Source: Streptomyces sp. 11x1 (GTDB taxonomy: Bacteria > Actinomycetota > Actinomycetes > Streptomycetales > Streptomycetaceae). Taken from it: a stretch of DNA of 64,000 nucleotides. A program made the translations under genes and the position numbers. This document shows positions 62,201 through 64,000 of the stretch, one piece after another. The notes beneath the pieces were generated by a model. It was not told where the DNA came from, did not search any database, and saw only the letters and a list, made by a program, of their open reading frames with translations. The stretch's first letter is position 1. The number at the start of each line of letters is the position of its first letter. The stretch covers positions 2,418,001 through 2,482,000 of the forward strand of contig NZ_CP122458.1 in the NCBI RefSeq assembly GCF_032598905.1, in the 5' to 3' direction.

Positions 62201-64000
62201 CGGTCAAGCGGGACAGGGTGGTCCGGTAGGTGTGGAGTTCCTCGGGGACGGCGCGTGCGGCGTACGCGGCGATCCGCTCGTGCATCGCCTGATCCGGGGA
62301 GGACCAGCCGTTCCGCCAGTCGTCGACCGTTGCCGGGTCCACCACGACGGCGTCGCCGCTGAGAGCGGTGGCCATCGCCTCGCGCGCACGCGACCAGCCG
62401 TGGTGGTTCTTGAGCTCCTTCGAGTACAGGAGTTGCAGAAGGGCGGTGGTGTCCTGTTGCGGTGCTCCGTCCGCCGTCTCGTCCGGGGAGAGCTCGGCGA
62501 GCAGTCCGCCGGGCTCACCCGATGGCCCGGAACCGGTCACCGCGTGCTCGCCATCCTGTCCCGCCAGGACTGCGTCCCGCGCCGCTGCCCCGTCGCGCCG
62601 GTCCCCTTGGGCGGCGGCATCGCCCTCGTCCCGCTCGTCCGCGGACCCCGCGGGGCTCCCGGCGGTTCGGCGGTCGACCGCGGGTTCTGTGCCGGGGCCG
62701 GCCTCCGTGATCGCCGTGGCCACGGAGGCGCCCGCCTCCATGGAGAGGCGTTCCGGCGCCCGGTCATCCGTGTCCGGGGCCTCTTCCTCGTACGGCATCC
62801 GGGAGTAGTCGTCCATGACGTCGAACGGCATCCGGGAGTAGTCGTCCATGACGTCGAACGGCATCGGGGAGGCGTCCTCCGTGAGGAGGTCCTCCTCGTC
62901 GCCGTACCGGGTCTCCACCACGGGGGTGGAGGGAGTCCCGCCGATCTCGGCTGCCGCTGCCGGATCCTGCGCGGCGTCGCCCGGGGGCTGTTCGGCGAGC
63001 AGGTCATCGGCCTCGCCCCACTGGACGAGCCATTGGTCCAGGTGAGACAGGTCCAGAGGCTCTTCGTCGTCGGCGTCCGGTTCGTGTCCCGCGCGGCCCA
63101 CCTGCCACGGCGCGTCGGACTCGACCAGCGCACCGTCGACCATCCGGGTCACCGTGCGGGTGCCGGGCGGGACGGGGGTGAAGGTGAACGCCTCGGGTGT
63201 TCCCTCCCCGGTGCCGAAGGGGATCCAGCGGTCGGTGCTCACCTCGCCCGAGGCCAGCAGCTCACCGCCGGCCTCGTCGGCCTGCTCGTTCTCCCGGCTC
63301 GCCGGGAGAACGGAGTCGCCGCCGTGCACCATGGTGTAGTCCACCGCCGACGCCACGTCGATCGCCATGTCCCCCGCGCCCTCCGGCCCTGACCGGACGG
63401 CACGTTCCCCCTCCTCTTCGAGTTGCGCACCGTCCGTGAGCTGCGCGTCCAAGAAGAAATCCGGCTCGTTTCCGGTGAGCTGGTCAGGCTGCTCAGCGCT
63501 GTCACCGAAGTCGACGCCCAACGCCCGCAGCCGGTCGCGCATCGACTCGTACGCTGCATCGATTCGGTCCCTGTAGAGCATGGACGGAGCGCGCTTACCG
63601 GACATCAGCTCCGCCACATAGTCGCTCGCACCATCGAGGCTTCTGGCCACGGCCCTGGTTGAGCCCCACCACTTTTCCAGGTCAGCCAGCTTGCCGCGGG
63701 CGTCGTACGGCGTGACGCGTGCTGTGACGTCGGCGGCGGTGACCGTGCCGGTGGGGCCGCGTTCATCAAGCAGGGCCAATGCCGCGTCGAACCGATCGGC
63801 GGTCTCAGACGGCGGGGTCGTGACATCGCCGAAGCGGTAAGATTGCACGTCCAACACCTCGACACCGAGGATGTCTGCCACGGCCTCGTACGACGACCCC
63901 GGCCGTTCCAGCAGGCGCGCCGTCTTGGACTGGAGGGAGCTCCAGCGGCTGCGGACCTCGGCGTCGACCTCCTCCGCGGTGACCGGGCCGGTGCGGCCGG
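47259..64000 (-). CDS. Giant multidomain protein with nuclease/protease/cyclase-like modules (5' end beyond window)
   Basis: One open frame of at least 5,580 codons, still open at the window edge. In protein order: HTH-like modules (63.69-63.53, 62.19-62.04, 61.64-61.51 kb); two copies of a block with a snapalysin-like metalloprotease (HEVGHxxGLED at 60.78 and 57.69 kb) and two EndoU-like modules each; 75-bp proline-rich repeats (58.1-58.3 kb); an acidic Pro/Ala linker (55.8-54.95 kb); a long Ser/Thr-rich beta region (54.95-50.3 kb); a coiled coil near 50.0 kb; two OTU-like modules lacking the cysteine (49.6-49.0 and 48.85-48.5 kb); and an edema-factor/ExoY-like domain (48.37-47.65 kb). It resembles polymorphic toxin giants. 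Export by the nearby type VII system is a guess; its N-terminus is unseen. Confidence 0.85.
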   Translation of the reverse strand, partial: GRTGPVTAEEVDAEVRSRWSSLQSKTARLLERPGSSYEAVADILGVEVLDVQSYRFGDVTTPPSETADRFDAALALLDERGPTGTVTAADVTARVTPYDARGKLADLEKWWGSTRAVARSLDGASDYVAELMSGKRAPSMLYRDRIDAAYESMRDRLRALGVDFGDSAEQPDQLTGNEPDFFLDAQLTDGAQLEEEGERAVRSGPEGAGDMAIDVASAVDYTMVHGGDSVLPASRENEQADEAGGELLASGEVSTDRWIPFGTGEGTPEAFTFTPVPPGTRTVTRMVDGALVESDAPWQVGRAGHEPDADDEEPLDLSHLDQWLVQWGEADDLLAEQPPGDAAQDPAAAAEIGGTPSTPVVETRYGDEEDLLTEDASPMPFDVMDDYSRMPFDVMDDYSRMPYEEEAPDTDDRAPERLSMEAGASVATAITEAGPGTEPAVDRRTAGSPAGSADERDEGDAAAQGDRRDGAAARDAVLAGQDGEHAVTGSGPSGEPGGLLAELSPDETADGAPQQDTTALLQLLYSKELKNHHGWSRAREAMATALSGDAVVVDPATVDDWRNGWSSPDQAMHERIAAYAARAVPEELHTYRTTLSRLTDLAGALKTKTNLAQRLGVNSSTVSRWRNGSLVPDPSSIRKINELYHRHFPGHEPDADDEEPPALPRLDQRLEQPGTAGVLAGGLTSDGARRQDTTASSSSILKLLYAREWTNRRSTSVAHGAVAAALSGYAIVVSPAMLDDWLAGRSVPPWPMRERIAAYAARVIPEELHTYRTTLSRLTDLAGVLKTKTELARRLGVSPSRVSLWLNGQVPNPSSTGKINELYHRVFPAHQASEAGAMTETGHDTAPAGQGSARPAPRSAPSSPSASSAQTPAGSGGPADTADATGTAQAGEDTAGQEAAAEEAETPRERSLRAMGPAGDWVLRREAAGAREVERLEVQPAETSPDGKALRPWVGTLDGALDIRRFEARRYRLPSGEFATSAVVRVHLKKSFGGSSFASDEQLERLRESARAGVDAMWNTGHRLPDGDVFRLDLEFVTDPDTAHHTVTVYGHLERANHLEWGTNTRPNTIAHEVGHLLGLEDEYRERDEYGRRAVYLDGTLMGASHIDPTGRFLVDTDLMSEARHSGRGTQRIPPRHLRQLGAGIEQARKLSARDKASLEATLRDWETRGEENEENGEESRTEEGTAPNRADQDRDLFRPASPPARARFSPDVLRAVLHGESRPGRGGRLAPGAGSSRPMPLVLDGTTRPNGTYRAEYPEDGSSGAEDRWLPGAGDLAGVHPQRGLMMFPAHWTEEDAVYGAEQAYLHALREGAVRPAPGRGATQVWTGEYAGVRIEGEVVGGVFTGFRPSDDQPGTPAPAYALPVPLGTPQSGPRFGQRVEDLVRYGDRRTLGGAHHAPKVDEVDEMRYGLVIRPGQENDNGTYQAEVRFLDPSVSPHDAEGAADPSNWRPHRDGDQHVMFPAAWAPHAVLDAVSAAHDAAVARGMSRPVDDRGTYHWVGTAQGVRVEGLARDDRHLVFRPTAVQPYPRWPGRAPVGEALDSASVSGAGRSLPLDVRHVLFDNGQQGVELVIRFHLAAAPGTDTAQLESQFDGLLRSTASGTARAWRRSGSDGPLLRLELVRVDSAEEAHHSLQVGPENVDDFPQQLMELVPAPADLRQLAVDLLDDGAPGADRWRLPADTDATAAELGQEELRHALDVADPFGRPTTLREPDPTERGDWPSPPVWEDESVSESGRPGSDTESGLPGLDMSRPSDDSPRGGEGTPDFNAGGIWRSGARSAPAEGLPSTAEGARDARGETQHATDDTVDPASAGVDPSAARPPVEESRDGLPLDADADPAVWDRLRGHLRGIWDALTGLSARLGAWAGRVWQSVVDLLSRNAHPHAEPGPASEPGPASDPETPVPGAEPEVPFPGATETSRASDPDTPIPGAEPEVPFPGAVETGRASDPDTPVPGAEPEVPFPGAVETGRARIRPVPFQDARWVGEPYGGCLWIRNFEARRYRLPSGEFGSVAAVRLFLNQEPGQQITEEALTDLRQRAQQGVDERWNTGHRLPNGDLFRVDLEFVTEWDSAHHIVTVHSDYPRADHRNWGTDTKPHVLAHEVGHLMGLEDEYREGNRNRQRAVYEDEGLMGHFQRDHRGRPAVDNDHAVGADWGRMRIAPRYLRQLGAWIEDALGTADRRTAHGVAFFTEDTLYPRADGLPTRAHFALDVRRSALYGEARTGGGGRITPPPASGRPRPVTLEGTARPNGTYRATYPDMHRRGVRENLTDLIAGDLLLPAQPDPGLMMFPAHWTEEDAVYAAEQAYLHALRNGTVPSVPGRPGVHTWRGEYAGVWIEGEVSQGVFTGFRPSDDQADTLTPTHAAPPAPAVGPHGGPVFGRRVEDLVRYGDRRTRTGAHHEPGLTRADQMRFHGLQINRGQEHHNKTYDAEVFFLHPGLRVGPGRPFLPLAWEQHVDGDQHVMFPSEWKPETLLGNVEKAHGSALDAGTVRQVDDRGTYHWVGTAADVRIEGLVRDGRHLVFRPTYVQPHVTWPGSGPVGEVRVPSVTVASDDGRVLPFDVRHLLFANGQRAVELTVRIHLDPAPGTDLAWMDKTFDKVRQEMPGAVIRAANVSQTNGALVGLTLLRTDDVEQAHHTLFVVGRDLRRMASGIVGFLPRGTELRTFVEQLVNGWAPPADAWRLPADADQEDGPRALSQAVERLAFADPFGRPTTLREPDPSQRGDWPSNVPSGAPSAPPADFDDLDETEINGLSLLIAPGTTDGDNLSDLSDVEADDDITAPGAPARTPAYRPAPAGAPNAHPEEEAAPEPEDDEERPGAGDVTGEPEPAGQDDEVAAAGGPRAASPAVPPAPSGRTEAVPAESSFHEPEAADGRRSPGVGRALSAPFSSSDEAGAAQESEPAAVQQPRPAAEPPVAAGESGAAADASQVPSAEVVSPVLGSAVASFAGTTGDGPARPGEADERSSGQPEDQDDAASEEGAEAAPEVGERRDASIRIESQLDSHRPPRIDLSMPAPSPQAGPVLFDDDSRLPEHFGFSQYTLRGVDSVVQEITDRLGAGRSSSTPGLDEALEDLRRALGATAHVFDGDGYESPAFGHGLDQVLRVTTRPYGNWERFADVQADPAVRLAEQASRVTTGTTKKVSSSTGLSAGVALWPGAWAVSARVGAAAGVTRAQQYVMGDRSTARLEQYSKDGSHLHLDDVWYEVSVSGPPRLGSAGRGRDSGVPGEDTFGFAVRHGLAVRLPDSATAPGEPGRVPSRIELGPQSDYRLVHTEGYGPVKRLRDLILEKLELDGAGNKAARERIVGFFSSENFHGLADRLARGPVTTGLLSADDGSPLGAVIVERAVPGEAEWLTESKAVELRSTIQQTVTNERVASRTSSRELSAGVGKFFDLGNPAWGPVVAGVGGSLSRSTTQGTVFGGSGSRKTVGRVKRAPTALYRVVKTVTVRLPGVREPVSVETWSLDRMTHTEARRLAGWDDGTTLRARNAVEPFAPLYLTPDRPAMLGMSRVETLTHAGGNLAGPDGRRGLLETFTDRVIDEAAARHPDLFVPLGESGTPNSRRRRDMLHYNLALQNTLTVMNVLSYHSVAGSLEALTTTGITIDLMARPTGLLRPHLSLHISGVLTGRRYEGTQNDFTVRAAAPGTTRLDGSHGVTRAIGAGTDASVRVDPAEGSRHTVTVSAGPRWERAEGRGGDHGSTVSHETLAEGSTSSHLFGYDLELTARIDGFSRYRSGARAASLGVLGMPSFLRQEGDSALASMRGRVLLSVPDEHTPATDPHADGAGSPRSVVEPLDMTEARALVTGEPHARGDLLTASESHGQDVSGDEGPWHNVFGSHPYQTLSIGAHPELNSAAEELMAELSGGSWRFTRTGALPHDFLMRHFQPQYLAAGFDQASASAGSRLLLRAQGGLRDQDGTVVHRIRVHDLVVVSKPVTIATEHSLSMDLQAAGSASTTRSSAWSLGVTAAHALTGRDGTVLTTAYGLSYGRAGSLTTATAVSRTVTFEVGHGDDRHHVLVAGDTRHELAGSLRPGGALGPLLSSWNRNSFAGRRLTFTNDWLGHLPEKAAHELGFIQDGLGRVPRYTARPWTLPKWLHDHPFGSYAAGELDTGNVLTAFMQELRNRGVAVDETGLERLRDMVSPRALRALREHMTSTGAAARTRLSHRNLAGIRIGGGFGSLRVELIAGESTFDRLDHGLVVWDARVATVSETEQRSAETSRGVGWGITQGVGTVSSAASPHPGDLTAVRAGLSGRLGTADQLSSSRSRTQQRMQMFYTVGPHAEYLTGYELRLTLDRGNGETVTHQGSVGLLREQMPLSLTVPEARSVTEGDPLGTPTLDTTGRSVRLRARGELSQQDIDDWRSVARPDGTRAPFEPPAQGFQVRRVSGLRNLREAGELAVAAACGTRVDATPDRGRELTGRALDAALEKARDSALTRPGTVSGLALDEAISDAALAPFFAESGARDGYRVLGLDDDTSVNWSHGQYRLYSKPDLSRATLLTVFPDSAMITMEGDATSAGTALSHSASQGVSATLQPVLSAGQAGSALPAVSGTAASGEADRHAVSARQSAATGTERGGRHFLFAVPTAWLGIAEVQRWLAFGRVRPLPQGVHADTVLEVLVSEDVARDLGLVDDGNFPPVVQDAWTQVTEAGDAWARADRAYWQTRRELAELRENTQEPEDTSEPENNPEPDNSELLETLRRRAEDAVGEYHRVRAEADRLTRWHRLPAEAHRPGEPETRAGLTEPPAVVFTAADRDPDPERPVYVVQEGAPGDPELLISPESPQGRQSYTLYDVPEDGDGFYHALAEGLHHADPERLRARVDVTDRQELVGGLRRLLADELHHHADLLAVTSPDTGDTFSGDELEAGGITSTGTVRISNLKPGTMPLNRSERRELADSGHIPLHTVLPEKQREGLAREQLLRGGDAPKRAGWDHGAADLLPVLAARAFGVRVTVVGADGRFQDFWPSLSEVADPAEDQLPHVVLQLKDQHYRPALPSADARREPPLPAPAEAAQDRESPAARPARPAYTTAPWAAGSGPWRPAFTPGRTPTLTGPDDTVHTLVEPAGDGNGFWSAVVAGLPDVTREERALLTAQPHTTRPEDATSAAAEGGVWDEATEQAAARHAADVLRADVTVVAEDGTARTRATGDQPDGRKVILYRRGREYLLARPDRTSGDATDDRPAGTNAAGPSEDSTAAPRTARDSGSEGPGAVVTPEVAERQYGIPVKNFNKFRQFAWERGLVIDVRPTNPAAPHWLARGALPKPLKIKAKTINEVDVRLGARLQDVGLVGYFEPHLPERPSDMDDESWDRVKERYDQRLDEFADLAPTMARLKDEGTFAVKDGLVYRRDGAGVERPITGDHDTFDLSTPGGSKLTPRSYDRVVGEMRANDMGVEHGPHMYWAEPRSPFSEKVFQKILHSHQPGGEPLLRFRPDDVNTRLVWADPSQISLPRSRRQAPDTGQSERPTNDVPGAVDGSAERSSTEQSAAVQDFGAQFRALLDSRDVLDTHVRRDDVEGMGYSRSATATWELAPDTEVPLRDLALTSADLANLLRKRPELFPEAVREDFARLTAQKKDGRLP
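58084..58308. repeat. 75-bp tandem repeat inside the giant gene
   Basis: Three in-frame units (58084, 58159, 58234), each coding 25 residues around GAEPEVPFPGAVETGRASDP, nearly identical at DNA level. Such a Pro/Glu-rich stalk is probably unstructured and variable in length. Confidence 0.95.
58303..58338. repeat. 18-bp direct repeat inside the giant gene
   Basis: TCGGAGGCGGGACCCGGC occurs twice in tandem, adjoining the 75-bp array; it codes PGPASE units. Confidence 0.9.
61510..62440. repeat. About 540-bp tandem duplication of HTH-like units in the giant gene
   Basis: Two copies (about 61.5-61.9 and 62.05-62.44 kb) each encode an HTH-like pair: (A/T)VDDW-type unit with ERIAAYAARxxPEELHTYRT and then LAxRLGVxxSxVSxWxNG plus KINELYHRxFP. 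Confidence 0.85.
62792..62857. repeat. 33-bp direct repeat inside the giant gene
   Basis: Two perfect tandem copies and a partial third, coding MPFDVMDDYSR units. Confidence 0.95.

Noticed and set aside
58593..63392. 1,599-residue plus-strand ORF
   Set aside because: Same reason: mirror of the duplicated metalloprotease/EndoU-like blocks.

Overview
The window looks like Streptomyces (or a close actinomycete) chromosome. GC is very high with G/C-biased third codon positions, GTG starts are common, gene junctions often overlap as ATGA or GTGA, and regulator motifs typical of streptomycetes (DasR, CebR and LacI-type sites) are readable. Gene order from about 9 to 20 kb matches, from memory, the S. 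coelicolor SCO6013-SCO6005 block: dxs, xylH, xylG, xylF, rok7B7, ngcG, ngcF, ngcE.

Region 1 (1-20 kb) is conserved metabolism. It holds the end of a GH2 beta-mannosidase with its LacI regulator, the fadA-fadB fatty-acid oxidation pair, a beta-propeller-like protein, a NYN/PIN nuclease, an amino-acid permease, a DXP synthase, a xylose-type ABC importer, the ROK regulator Rok7B7 and an NgcEFG-type aminosugar or chitooligosaccharide importer. Region 2 (20-25.7 kb) is polysaccharide attack: a secreted GH92 alpha-mannosidase flanked by two identical 12-bp palindromic operators, and a secreted AA10-CBM2 LPMO under a perfect CebR box. DasR-like sites lie over the ngcE promoter and at an apparently orphan promoter behind the GH92 gene. 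Region 3 (25.7-28 kb) is decayed: a frameshifted gene, an SRPBCC gene and an IS110 transposase remnant.

Region 4 (28-40.2 kb) is a type VII (ESX-like) secretion locus: an EccA-like protein with a beta-helix fused to two CbxX-type AAA domains, a mycosin with an altered active site, then EccC, EccD and EccB. No eccE or WXG100 (esx) gene is in the window. Region 5 (40.2-47.2 kb) is mosaic: a CebR-like box with a stub ORF, a low-GC XRE regulator, a persulfide-sensor-type CsoR regulator with a rhodanese and an MMPL exporter, a TnpB remnant, and a membrane-anchored ricin-type lectin.

Region 6 (47.3 kb to the end) is one giant gene on the minus strand, open at the window edge (at least 5,580 codons here). 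Its product strings together helix-turn-helix-like modules, a duplicated block of snapalysin-like metalloprotease plus EndoU-like modules, disordered repeats, a long Ser/Thr-rich beta region, two OTU-like modules that have both lost the catalytic cysteine, and a C-terminal domain resembling edema-factor/ExoY nucleotidyl cyclases. It is the most unusual object here: a candidate multi-effector protein, possibly a client of the nearby type VII system, though that link is inference.
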